Shown here one piece after another: positions 35,241-44,014 of a stretch of DNA of 64,000 bases. Position numbers and translations under genes: made by a program. Source of the DNA: Pseudomonadota bacterium (lineage in GTDB: Bacteria; Pseudomonadota; Gammaproteobacteria; Steroidobacterales; Steroidobacteraceae); assembly GCA_023391335.1 (NCBI GenBank), contig JAEWBG010000065.1, forward strand, positions 62,001 to 126,000. The letters are read 5' to 3'. Positions within the stretch are counted from its first letter, which is position 1. Every line of letters starts with the position of its first letter. Under the pieces are notes generated by a model, which ran no database searches, had not been told where the DNA came from, and saw nothing but the letters and a program-made list of their open reading frames with translations.

Positions 35241-37079
35241 ATGCCGAACGCATCCACGACGTGGACACCGGATCCCTTCAGCACGGCATTCGAGTATCGC
35301 GACGACGGCTCGATGCTGTTAAAGCCCCTCGGAAAAATGCAGCCCTATCCAGGGAGAGTGATGGATTGGCTGGAGCAGGGCGCTGCTCAGTATCCGGATC
35401 GAGTGCTAGTCGCGCGTCGCGACAAGCAAGGGCACTGGCGAACTGTTTCCTACGCTCAAATGCTGCCACGCGTGCGGAGAATCGCAGCGGGTTTGCACAA
35501 GCGCGGGCTCAACGCAGAGCGGCCGATACTGATCCTCTCGGGCAACAGCATCGAACACATGATGCTGAAGTTCGGTGCGATGTGGGCGGGCATTCCGTAT
35601 TGCTCTGTCTCGCCCGCGTACTCGCAAGTTTCCGGCGAACTGGCCAAGCTGCGTTACGTCTTTTCCTTGCTCACGCCCGGCCTTATCGCGGCTTTCGATA
35701 CACCACAATTCAAGAGAGCACTGGCCGTCGCCGGCAGCGATGTCGAAATCGTCGGCGATGCAGACGTCGAAGGTCGCTCGATGATCTCGCTCGAAGCGCT
35801 CGAGGCCGAGCCATCGAAGACCCTCGACGACCAGCACGCGACGACCGGGCTCGACACGATCGTCAAGTTCTTGCTCACGTCCGGTTCGACCGGTCAACCG
35901 AAGGCGGTCATCACGACGAATCGAATGTTGTGCAGCAATGCGGTCATGTTGCGCCAGCCGATGCCGTTCGTGATCGACGAGCTGCCGATATTGGTTGATT
36001 GGCTGCCGTGGAATCACACGTTCGGCGGCAGCCACAACATCGGCTTGGTCTTGAGCAATGGCGGAACGCTCTACATCGATGACGGCAAGCCGACGCCAGC
36101 GGGTATTGCCGCGACGCTGGCAAACTTGCGCGAGATTTCACCGACCGTCTACTTCAACGTGCCGAAGGGATTCGAAATGATCGCGCAGCAACTGCATAGC
36201 GATCAGCTCTTGCGTCGCACGTTTTATCGCGACTTGCGTGCATGCTTTTTCGCCGGCGCATCGCTTGCTCAACACACTTGGGATCTGCTCGACAACGCTT
36301 CACTTGCCGAACGCGGATTGCGCACGCCGATTTTGTCCGGCCTTGGCGCAACGGAGACCGGACCTTCGGTCACATTCACCACGCCAGCGATGGGGCGCAG
36401 CGGAGTCATCGGACTGCCTGCCTCAGGCACGCTCGTGAAGTTGGCGCCCGTCGCCGAGAAGCTCGAGATACGCGTCAAGAGCCCGAGCGTCACGCCGGGA
36501 TATTGGCGCCAGCCGGATCTCACGGCGCAGTCATTCGACGAGGAAGGTTTCTATCGATTGGGCGATGCGGTGCGGCTCATCGATCCCACCGATCCAACGC
36601 GAGGCTTGAAGTTCGACGGCCGCATCGGTGAGGACTTCAAGCTCGCCAATGGAACGTGGGTGAGTGTGGGTCCGCTGCGTGCCGATCTGATTCATGCATT
36701 GGCGCCGATCGCACAGGATGTCGTGATCGCGGGTCTAGATGCGGACTACGTGGCGGTTATCGTTATTCCTGACGTTGCAGCATGCGCCAATTTGCTGGGC
36801 ATCCAATCGAGGACGCACGCGGATCTCGCGATCAATACGGCGCTCATCGAACATCTGCGTCAGCGGTTGCAAGAACACGCCCGAGCGAATCCATCGAGCA
36901 CGCGTTGCGTTCGTCGCGCCTTGCTGTTGCCCTCGCCGCCATCGCTAGATCATGGCGAGATCACCGACAAGGGATCGATCAACCAACGCGCGGTGCTCCA
37001 TCATCGTGCCGAATGCGTCGCCCAACTGTATGCGGCGACGCGGCTGCCGCACATTGCAGAGATCGAGTTGAGCGCATGA
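35241..37079 (+). CDS. Feruloyl-CoA-synthetase-like acyl-CoA ligase
   Basis: The ATG two bases after the previous stop, with AAGG/GGAGG upstream, gives 612 residues. The AMP-binding motifs are present: FLLTSGSTGQPKAVITTN (P-loop), the A3-like segment ETGPSVTFTTPAMG and GYWRQPDLTAQSFDEEGFYRLGD, and a C-terminal lid. It aligns best with feruloyl-CoA synthase and related aromatic acid ligases, activating an aromatic acid with ATP and CoA. Lying between the amidohydrolase and the transporter, it should feed the FadB-like enzyme. The substrate is likely a hydroxycinnamate-type acid but this is inferred. Confidence 0.88.
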   Translation: MPNASTTWTPDPFSTAFEYRDDGSMLLKPLGKMQPYPGRVMDWLEQGAAQYPDRVLVARRDKQGHWRTVSYAQMLPRVRRIAAGLHKRGLNAERPILILSGNSIEHMMLKFGAMWAGIPYCSVSPAYSQVSGELAKLRYVFSLLTPGLIAAFDTPQFKRALAVAGSDVEIVGDADVEGRSMISLEALEAEPSKTLDDQHATTGLDTIVKFLLTSGSTGQPKAVITTNRMLCSNAVMLRQPMPFVIDELPILVDWLPWNHTFGGSHNIGLVLSNGGTLYIDDGKPTPAGIAATLANLREISPTVYFNVPKGFEMIAQQLHSDQLLRRTFYRDLRACFFAGASLAQHTWDLLDNASLAERGLRTPILSGLGATETGPSVTFTTPAMGRSGVIGLPASGTLVKLAPVAEKLEIRVKSPSVTPGYWRQPDLTAQSFDEEGFYRLGDAVRLIDPTDPTRGLKFDGRIGEDFKLANGTWVSVGPLRADLIHALAPIAQDVVIAGLDADYVAVIVIPDVAACANLLGIQSRTHADLAINTALIEHLRQRLQEHARANPSSTRCVRRALLLPSPPSLDHGEITDKGSINQRAVLHHRAECVAQLYAATRLPHIAEIELSA

Positions 37080-38365
37080 GCGGCGTGCCGGCAACGGTGA
37101 GCGCAAAGGTTCGCAGACGGATATTGCTGCCCATCGTTGTGCTGATCGTATTGAGTTCGCTGGATCGAGTGAACATCAGTTTCGCAGCGCTGCAGATGAA
37201 TGCCGAGTTGGGAATTGCACCCGAAGCGTACGGACTCGCTGTCGGACTTTTCTTCGTGGGTTACTTGCTCTGTCAGTTTCCGAGCACTTCGATTCTCACA
37301 CGCATTGGCGCCCGACGCTGGATTGCGGGCAGTGTGATCTTGTGGGGCTGTGTGGCGAGTGCCATGGCATTCGTGCAGAGCGCCGATCACTTATATGTAT
37401 TGAGATTCTTGCTCGGGTGTGTGGAGTCGGGGTTCGCGCCAGGCGTCGTGTACTACTGCAGCGGCTGGCTGCCGGCACGCTATCGCGCCAACACCATTGC
37501 AATCACCATGCTCGCGATTCCGATCTCCGTGATCATCGGAGGGCCGCTCTGCGGATGGCTGATGCACGCACACAATCCGCTCGAGGCCGCGGGTTGGCGC
37601 TGGATGTTTTTGATGGAAGGTGCGGCGACAGTCATCGCGGGGACGATTGCGTACTTCTTATTTGTCGATCGACCCTCGGAAGCCTCGTGGCTCTCACAGG
37701 CCGAGCGCGACTGGATCGAAGATGAATTGCGACGCGAGGGTCCACCCACCCCGAGACGCGCAGACCGAGGCGCGCTGGTCACGGCTGCAACGGACGGTCG
37801 CACCTGGCTCGCAGCAGCAGTGTGGTGTACGACGCTGATCGGCGCCAACGGCCTGATCTTCTGGTTGCCGCAGGTCATCAAGGAATTGTCCTCTTATGGC
37901 GATCTCGCTGTGGGTGTGCTGTCTGCGTTGCCTTGGATCGGAATCGCGATCGGCATGATCGCGAACTCGTGGCACTCGGATCTCACACAGGAGCGCTATC
38001 GACATGTGGCGTTCGCGCTGCTGCTTGGAACGATCGCTCTCGTGGCCGCATCGATGATTGCGCACGGCGTGTTCGCACTGTTGTTGTTGGTCATCGGTGG
38101 TATAGGGCTGGGCGGCGCACAAGGCGTGTTCTGGTCGATTCCGACCACGTTCCTGTCGCGAGCAATCGCCGCGGCTGGCATCACTCTCATCAATTTGATT
38201 GGGAATGTGGGCGGGCTCATCGGTCCTTATCTCATCGGATTGATTCGCTCGCACAGCAGTTCATTCTCGGGGCCTGTGTGGTTTGTCGCCGCAGTGATGG
38301 CCTCGGGCGCAATCCTCATCTCCTTGCTGCATTCCAGCGAACGGAGGCTTAACCGTGGACAGTAG
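37076..38365 (+). CDS. MFS transporter (ACS-like)
   Basis: ATGA overlap with the ligase; 429 residues with twelve predicted transmembrane segments. DRVNISFAALQMNAELGI near the start and the segment CQFPSTSILTRIGARRWIAG resemble the anion:cation symporter (ACS) branch of the MFS, used for organic acids such as aromatic or sugar acids. It is the probable importer of the substrate of this operon. The stop overlaps the start of the LysR gene by 11 bases. Confidence 0.9.
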   Translation: MSGVPATVSAKVRRRILLPIVVLIVLSSLDRVNISFAALQMNAELGIAPEAYGLAVGLFFVGYLLCQFPSTSILTRIGARRWIAGSVILWGCVASAMAFVQSADHLYVLRFLLGCVESGFAPGVVYYCSGWLPARYRANTIAITMLAIPISVIIGGPLCGWLMHAHNPLEAAGWRWMFLMEGAATVIAGTIAYFLFVDRPSEASWLSQAERDWIEDELRREGPPTPRRADRGALVTAATDGRTWLAAAVWCTTLIGANGLIFWLPQVIKELSSYGDLAVGVLSALPWIGIAIGMIANSWHSDLTQERYRHVAFALLLGTIALVAASMIAHGVFALLLLVIGGIGLGGAQGVFWSIPTTFLSRAIAAAGITLINLIGNVGGLIGPYLIGLIRSHSSSFSGPVWFVAAVMASGAILISLLHSSERRLNRGQ

Positions 38366-39272
38366 ACGTTTGCGTTACTTCGTGCAGATCGTCGACAGCC
38401 GTAGCATCACTCGGGCTGCCGCGGTCACGGGCATTGCACAACCGGCACTCAGCCAGCAATTGGCGGTGCTCGAACAAGAGCTCAAGGTCAAGCTCGTCGA
38501 TCGTTCTGTGTCCGGCGTTACGCCCACGACAGCGGGGCGCATCCTTTACGCGCGTGCGCAGTCGATCCTGCGCCAATACGACGAACTACGGCGCGCGGTT
38601 CATCAAGAGGTGCTGCCGCTGTCGGGCTCAGTAAGCATCGGGATGTCGCCGACGATGATTCCTCGGTTTGCGTTCTCCATCATCGAGAAAGTCTGCACCC
38701 AACATCCGGAAATGCACTTGCAGATCCGCGAGGACGGCAGCGCGGCGCTTCATGATTTGCTCACCAGCGGACGCATTGAGTTGTCGATTTCTCCAACGCG
38801 ACCCGACAACGAGCAGATCGTGGGCTATGAAGTGCTCACCGAGCCCGTGGTCCTCATGTATCCGAGAGGCTGGGATATCGCCCCCAACGCATCTCTTGAA
38901 GACTTAGCAGCCCTGCCCTGGATTGTGCCGCGGCGGCCCAATTCGATTCGTTCGATCGTCGATGGTGTGTTCGCCGCCGCGAGTCTGACGCCGTATGTGG
39001 TCGTGGAGCTTGATTCGCTACACAACGTAATCGAGACCGTCCGGCGCGGGTTGGGCGTCGGTGCGATGGTGGTGAGCGCGATTCAAGGACATCTCGAAAG
39101 CGGCGATCTGCAAACCCGTTCGTTGGGTCCTGTGCCGCCGATGCGTCCGATGTTCCTTGCACATCGACGCTTGCCGGAGCTTTCGCCACCGGCTCAGTTC
39201 GTTTTCAACGCGCTGCTTGATCTTGCGGATGTCAAACGCGGCGAGCCGGTGTTGAAGAAGGCGGCGAATTAG
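38355..39272 (+). CDS. LysR-family transcriptional regulator (second)
   Basis: The GTG start is inside the end of the MFS gene, giving 305 residues. Winged HTH: MDSRRLRYFVQIVDSRSITRAAAVTGIAQPALSQQLAVLEQELKVKLVDRS. A periplasmic-binding-type domain follows from about residue 90, with the LysR hallmark IGMSP near 95. As the last gene of the operon it may autoregulate or control the P450 downstream, in addition to the LysR at the other end. Confidence 0.92.
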   Translation: MDSRRLRYFVQIVDSRSITRAAAVTGIAQPALSQQLAVLEQELKVKLVDRSVSGVTPTTAGRILYARAQSILRQYDELRRAVHQEVLPLSGSVSIGMSPTMIPRFAFSIIEKVCTQHPEMHLQIREDGSAALHDLLTSGRIELSISPTRPDNEQIVGYEVLTEPVVLMYPRGWDIAPNASLEDLAALPWIVPRRPNSIRSIVDGVFAAASLTPYVVVELDSLHNVIETVRRGLGVGAMVVSAIQGHLESGDLQTRSLGPVPPMRPMFLAHRRLPELSPPAQFVFNALLDLADVKRGEPVLKKAAN

Positions 39273-39620
39273 AAGAAATACAACGTGATGCGGTGATGGG
39301 TGAAGGCGCGTTGCGCGGGAAGGGGTGTTGCTTATCACTGCGCGCGCGATACAGATTAGTTTGAGGTTGGATGGAAAAAGCCGGATCTCCGGCACCACAT
39401 GTCAGTATTCGATGCGATGCGCCGTTCACGCGCACGGCGCCTTCACTGCATCACTCCATCACTATTCGGATTGCCTCCGCCCTCGGACAGGGAACCGCGA
39501 GTTCTGAGCTAGTCACTAGTCACCAGTCACCAGTCACTAGATTGCTCCATCGGCACGCCCTATAGCGCCAGACACAGAGACTATTACCCGGCCGGCGATG
39601 TCGCGGCCTAAGATCGCCGC
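39273..39620. other. Intergenic region before the P450
   Basis: No gene supported. Contains four heptamers AGTCACY at seven-base spacing (39511-39538) and a GCGGC/GCCGC inverted repeat just before the P450 start. A promoter for the P450 should be here. Confidence 0.5.
39511..39538. repeat. Heptameric tandem repeat AGTCACY, four copies
   Basis: AGTCAC begins at 39511, 39518, 39525 and 39532 with T or C in the seventh position. It is a simple microsatellite-type repeat; similar short repeats are common in intergenic regions. Confidence 0.75.
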
Positions 39621-40808
39621 ATGCCTAGCACCGAGCATGAGTACGATCCGACGCTGCCGGAAACCTTCGACAGCGCACATGAAGTTTTCGCCGATCTGAG
39701 AAATCGCTGTCCGGTCGCGCACAGTAATTCGTTCGATGGCTTTTGGGCGGTCACGCGCTATGAGGACATTCGCGCGATTTTGATGGAGCCGGAGATCTTC
39801 ATCACGTCGGTCCGCAACGTCGTCCCGGGATCCTCGACGACTGGAAGGCGTCCGCCGTTGCATCTTGATCCGCCGGATCACACGCCATATCGCCGCGCAA
39901 TCGATCGTGCGCTGGGCGCTGCACGCGTGGCGTCGATCGAACCGGCAACGCGCCGCATCGCCCGCGATTTAATGCGACAGTTGGTTGCACGAGGCGAGGG
40001 CGATTTCGTCGAACACTTCTCCGGTCCATTGCCCGTTTACGTCTTCGCAGAATGGATGGGGCTTACCGATGCACAAGCACGCGTGTTGCACGTGACATCG
40101 CAAGCGTACGTGAAGGCCTGGGAGTCATTCGATAAGTCAGCCGTCGCCGTTGCGGCAGACAAACTTGCAGCTATGGCGCGTGAAGTGCTCGAGGAGCGCC
40201 GGCGTGAACCTCGCGATCCGCTTGCCGACCCAACCAGCTCGTTGCTCGAGGCGCGTGACAACAACGGCGAGCCGTTTCCCGACGTGCTGCTCGCTGGCTG
40301 CTTAAGGCAGGTGCTTGTCGTCGGACTCGTCGCGCCACCGATTCTATTAGGCAGCATCGCTGTGCATTTGTCGCGAGATCACCGTTTGCAGCAGCGCCTG
40401 CGAACCAATCGAGATCTGATTCCAGATGCCATCGAAGAATTTCTTCGCCTCTATACGCCGTATCGTGGATTCGCACGCAGTGCGAAATGCCCCGTCGAAC
40501 TCCACGGCCGCAAGATCGAACCGGGCGAGGCCATTGCGCTCGTGTATGCATCCGCGAATCGTGACGAACGCGTCTTTGATTCCCCGAACGAGTTCAGACT
40601 CGGCCGCGAAAATATCAAGCAACATCTCGCATTCGGTCGAGGACCGCACGTGTGTGCGGGCATTCCGCTTGCGCGTCAGCAGCTCACGATCGCGCTGGAA
40701 GAACTGCTCGAGCAAACCCGGGATTTCCAAGTGTGCGGCGAAATTAAGATGAGCGGCATGCCTGAGCTTGGACCGATCTGCGTTCCGCTGCGACTTGTGC
40801 CTGCATGA
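39621..40808 (+). CDS. Cytochrome P450
   Basis: 395 residues, typical size of a soluble bacterial P450. The haem-binding loop is FGRGPHVCAGIPLARQQ with C345 as axial ligand, and the K-helix motif is E273-F-L-R276. The I-helix segment VLVVGLVAPPILLGS lacks the acid-alcohol pair usually seen as AGxxT (see findings). Redox partners are not encoded nearby. It sits after the catabolic operon with a 348-base gap, so its link to that pathway is uncertain. It presumably hydroxylates a small substrate, but the altered I-helix may mean unusual oxygen chemistry. Confidence 0.93.
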   Translation: MPSTEHEYDPTLPETFDSAHEVFADLRNRCPVAHSNSFDGFWAVTRYEDIRAILMEPEIFITSVRNVVPGSSTTGRRPPLHLDPPDHTPYRRAIDRALGAARVASIEPATRRIARDLMRQLVARGEGDFVEHFSGPLPVYVFAEWMGLTDAQARVLHVTSQAYVKAWESFDKSAVAVAADKLAAMAREVLEERRREPRDPLADPTSSLLEARDNNGEPFPDVLLAGCLRQVLVVGLVAPPILLGSIAVHLSRDHRLQQRLRTNRDLIPDAIEEFLRLYTPYRGFARSAKCPVELHGRKIEPGEAIALVYASANRDERVFDSPNEFRLGRENIKQHLAFGRGPHVCAGIPLARQQLTIALEELLEQTRDFQVCGEIKMSGMPELGPICVPLRLVPA

Positions 40809-40844
40809 CCAAGGCCAGGTTCACCTTTAGGAACTAGGAAATTG

Positions 40845-41307
40845 GACAGGATGTACAGTATTGACAGGATGGTCGGAGGTAAAGCTCTGTTCTGGGTTTC
40901 ACCACCCTGTTCATCTTGTTAATCCTGTCTAGATTTCTTCGCTTTGCGCTGGAGCAGAAATTGAGAGATTAGACAGGATGAACAGGATTGACAGGATGGT
41001 CAGATGAGGATCTGTTCTGACTTTCATACATCCCGTTCATCCTGTTAATCCTGTCAAAATTTCTTCGCCTTGTACTGGAGCGGAACCTAAGAGATTGGAC
41101 AGGATGAACAGGATTGACAGGATCGTCGGAGGAAAGATCTGTTCTGAGTTTCATCATCCTGTTCATCTTGTTAATCCTGTCTAGATTTCTTCGCTTTGCG
41201 CTGGAGCGGAAATTGAGAGATTAGACAGGATGAACAGGATTGACAGGATGGTCAGATGAGGATCTGTTCTGACTTTCATACATCCCGTTCATCCTGTTAA
41301 TCCTGTC
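40845..41307. repeat. GACAGGAT inverted-repeat array, four units
   Basis: Units at 40845-40929, 40972-41055, 41098-41181 and 41224-41307. Each has arms with GACAGGATGAACAGGAT on the left and TTAATCCTGTC on the right around a 30-35 base spacer. Units 2 and 4 are identical or nearly so and lie 252 bases apart; units 1 and 3 also resemble each other, so a two-unit block was duplicated. The family is shared with 31965-32168. Confidence 0.9.
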
Positions 41308-41385
41308 AAAATTTCTTCGCCTTGCACGGAGCGCTGCTCGCCCGAAAGCGAGCAGAAGCCTAGTCTCCGATTTAGCCCATAAGCG

Positions 41386-42279
41386 CTAGCGATCGCCGAG
41401 ATAGTGGAATGAGACCGGCGGCGAAAGCGGGTACTTGTACTGCGAACTCGTCTGGCTGGAGACGTGAGTCACTCCGGCACGGGACGCCCAAGTCTTCGCA
41501 TCCGTCGAATTGGTCGCGATCACGAACACACGACGCTGACCGAGATTGCCGAACGCTCTCTTGGCATAGTTGATCTGGTAGGCGGAGTTCACGCTGGGGT
41601 GTTCGAGCGTAACGCCATCGACGTACTTTTCACCCGGCGTGCCACGACTGTCGCCGCGATCCCAAACGTTGTTGTTGACGATCAAGAACGTGGGGCGAAT
41701 CTTGCGGCGCGATGCATCGAGGCGGCGCACGAGATCGACGGCACCGTCGGTCCAAGCATCTTTCTGGCTTTGCGGCCAGCTGTTCCAGTTAGCGAGGGTG
41801 CTCCAAAGCCGAGCACCTACCACGTCGAGGAATACGCCATCGACTTTGTTTTCACGCATCAGGTTCTCGACGTACTTCACGACCGCATTGCTCCACGCAG
41901 AGCCTTTACGAATGTCGGTCATGTGCATGTTGGCGTAGTTGATTCGGGTTCCATACGAGGGATAAGGCCACAGCGGCACCTTGCCGTAGTCGCCCATGTA
42001 GAACGCCTTGTCGAGTGCACAGACCGTGTGGTCCGGTCGTTCAACCGCGTTGAGATACGCCAGGACTTCAGCTCCCTTGGCACGCGCGCTTTGGAAGGCT
42101 GCGTCATATCGATTGCAACGTCCGGCAATCAGAGTGCCGGTGGGCTTCGCATAGAGCGATACGTTGGTTGTCTTGCTGAAGGCAATGCCAAGAGGATTGC
42201 TGGCGGCGTGAACTTGGGTTCCGATGGAAAAGCCGAGCAATAAGGATCCAGATGCAACGAGTGCACGTAAACGCGACAT
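41386..42279 (-). CDS. Exported GH114-like (TM1410-type) glycosidase-like protein
   Basis: The ATG of MSRLRALVASG has GGAGA eight bases upstream and gives 297 residues; an ATG 21 bases earlier lacks one. A signal peptide ends near VHAAS. The TIM-barrel-like remainder has EVLAYLNAVER, GSAWSNAVVKYVENLM, the catalytic-type DGVFLDVVG and PTFLIVNNNVWD, features of the GH114 / TM1410 group of alpha-1,4-polygalactosaminidase-related proteins. I infer a polysaccharide or glycan target; substrate unknown. It is preceded by a 595-base gap. Confidence 0.72.
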   Translation of the reverse strand: MSRLRALVASGSLLLGFSIGTQVHAASNPLGIAFSKTTNVSLYAKPTGTLIAGRCNRYDAAFQSARAKGAEVLAYLNAVERPDHTVCALDKAFYMGDYGKVPLWPYPSYGTRINYANMHMTDIRKGSAWSNAVVKYVENLMRENKVDGVFLDVVGARLWSTLANWNSWPQSQKDAWTDGAVDLVRRLDASRRKIRPTFLIVNNNVWDRGDSRGTPGEKYVDGVTLEHPSVNSAYQINYAKRAFGNLGQRRVFVIATNSTDAKTWASRAGVTHVSSQTSSQYKYPLSPPVSFHYLGDR

Positions 42280-42874
42280 TAGATTTGTCTCCACGTTCAT
42301 ACCGATCGCGTGTGCGATCGGCCGCTGATATTCCGCCGAGGTCCGCGAATGTTAAGAATGAATTGCGGACTTACGACGCTGTTGGTGGCCGGAGCGATGC
42401 GCGTGCCGACGACGATTTCGAGCGATCGTTCGGTGTCGGATTCCGCAGCACTTCAGCGCGAAACGAAACGTAGAGACAAACGTTTCGCTCGACAATTGTC
42501 TGCGTTCGCCCACGCTCAGTTGCTCTACAGCGAGTTACGAGAGCGCCTAATGGGAAAGCAGAAAACACCGAGAAATGTAGGGTCTAAAGTGCTTGCAGCG
42601 GGCGCCGTACAAGGCGATCTCGACACCTGAATTGGCGATTGTGGTGGGCGGAGATGAAATTGCCAGTTCTAAAGTATCGAGCAGTTCTCGTTTTTCCGAA
42701 TGAGTGTCTAAGGCATCGGAGTAATGCGCGTCACGATAGGTGATGATGCGCCGATGCGATGGCGCCTCTTTTTGCTTCTAGCAGAATTTCGGTGGGATTC
42801 CGAAGACGGGCTGTGGCGATCGGTGGGTGTCCAAAGATCCGATCCGCGCTCTTCGGCGCCGGCCTCCGATGCGA
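42280..42874. other. Intergenic region without supportable gene
   Basis: The forward frames at 42310 and 42724 lack signals or recognisable domains. The palindromic-looking GCGATCGC/GCGATCGG near 42301-42325 may belong to the promoter of the gene at 41386. Nothing else stands out. Confidence 0.45.
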
Positions 42875-44014
42875 TCAGCCGATCGCTCCCAGCACCAACA
42901 AGAACATCGTGAAGATCATCAGGACCACGAGACAGACAATGCAAAGTAGAAGAAAGCGCACCCAAGTAGCTGCACGGGACAGCCGATAAGTAGTGCGAAG
43001 GTGCTTGTACAAGTGGAGGGGCGGCACCACAGCCAACAGTGGGCCCCAAGCCCACGCAGGGGTTCCCACGTACGCTAACAACGCAACTAACGCTGCGAAT
43101 AGCGTCATGAAGGTGATCGAGTGCGATACGAAGATCGCATGATCGTAGGCTCGAATATCCCGACGCCAGAAGAAGAGAAGCCACATGAATAGCACGCTCA
43201 GCGGGATCAGCAGCCACGAGTACTTGTACGTGGTGGTCTTCAGTTTGTAGATGAGGAGGCTCGGGTTGTGCGCCAACTGTTCGCCGCCGGCATTGAGCCA
43301 TCCATCCAGTGCACTCCATCCCGTGTTGAACACCAAGCCACGATCTGAAATTGAAATGCCCGACTTGCTCTTGCGCGGCGGTGAGCTTGACCGGGACGCA
43401 TCTTGGGCAGCGGGGTTCAAATCACCGCGCGCCATGGCTTGCATTACTGTTTGCGACTCCCGCAAGTCCGCGAGCTCGGCTTCGATCTCCTTGCGCGCTT
43501 CGGGCGTCAAGTCGGGCTCTTCGAGTGAGTCCTGCAGCGCGTCGATCCTTTTGTCCGTCGCGGCTATCGTATTTCCAATCGACGTCTTCCAGCCTTTTTG
43601 AATTCCACTGCCGAGGTGCTCGGAAGAATGTGTCGTCAGCGAGAAGACCGCGAACATTGTGAACACGGCGAATAGAAACAGCGCCATCGGCGAGACGAAC
43701 TTGGCGCGCTCGCCATCGATGTATCGCCGCGTGAGCTGACCAGGGAAGAAAAACAGCAGCGGCAGCGTGTTCCAAAATCGGCCTTCGAAGTGGAATACGC
43801 CGTGAAGAATGTCGTGCCCCAGAGACGAGAGGCTGCGATGGATGTGTGCCGATTGCCCGCATCTTCCGCAGTACGAAGTGGTCAGCACCGAACCGCAATT
43901 CAAGCAAGTGTTGGAATGCGTGCCGTGCTGAGTTGGAGACCCAGGACCGTCGACAGCATTCGCAATGATGGCACCCGTGAGAACGTCACCGGCCGATTCG
44001 ATCTCTCCGCTCAT
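42875..44014 (-). CDS. DUF3667-type membrane protein with zinc ribbon
   Basis: The ATG of MSGEIESAGD gives 379 residues; the longer frame runs through the tandem repeats at 44125-44260 and is not supported. An N-terminal zinc ribbon is CLNCGSVLTTSYCGRCGQ, followed by HIHRSLSSLGHDILHGVFHFEGRFW and ARLFF-type hydrophobic segments: FVSPMALFLFAVFTMFAVFS, YSWLLIPLSVLFMWLLFFW and LLLCIVCLVVLMIFTMFLL. A charged coiled-coil loop (about 150-205) lies between. DUF3667 members are predicted inner-membrane proteins of unknown role. Confidence 0.85.
   Translation of the reverse strand: MSGEIESAGDVLTGAIIANAVDGPGSPTQHGTHSNTCLNCGSVLTTSYCGRCGQSAHIHRSLSSLGHDILHGVFHFEGRFWNTLPLLFFFPGQLTRRYIDGERAKFVSPMALFLFAVFTMFAVFSLTTHSSEHLGSGIQKGWKTSIGNTIAATDKRIDALQDSLEEPDLTPEARKEIEAELADLRESQTVMQAMARGDLNPAAQDASRSSSPPRKSKSGISISDRGLVFNTGWSALDGWLNAGGEQLAHNPSLLIYKLKTTTYKYSWLLIPLSVLFMWLLFFWRRDIRAYDHAIFVSHSITFMTLFAALVALLAYVGTPAWAWGPLLAVVPPLHLYKHLRTTYRLSRAATWVRFLLLCIVCLVVLMIFTMFLLVLGAIG

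Noticed and set aside
40969..41166. 65-residue minus-strand frame with repeated HPVNPVHPV
   Set aside because: It only translates the GACAGGAT repeat array.
40845..41307. Possible CRISPR array
   Set aside because: The repeat units are inverted repeats of about 85 bases with conserved spacers, and no cas gene is present; the unit spacing (about 126 bases) is too long for CRISPR.
42310..42630. 106-residue forward frame in the gap upstream of the GH114-like gene
   Set aside because: No ribosome site, no signal and no recognisable domain; composition consistent with chance.
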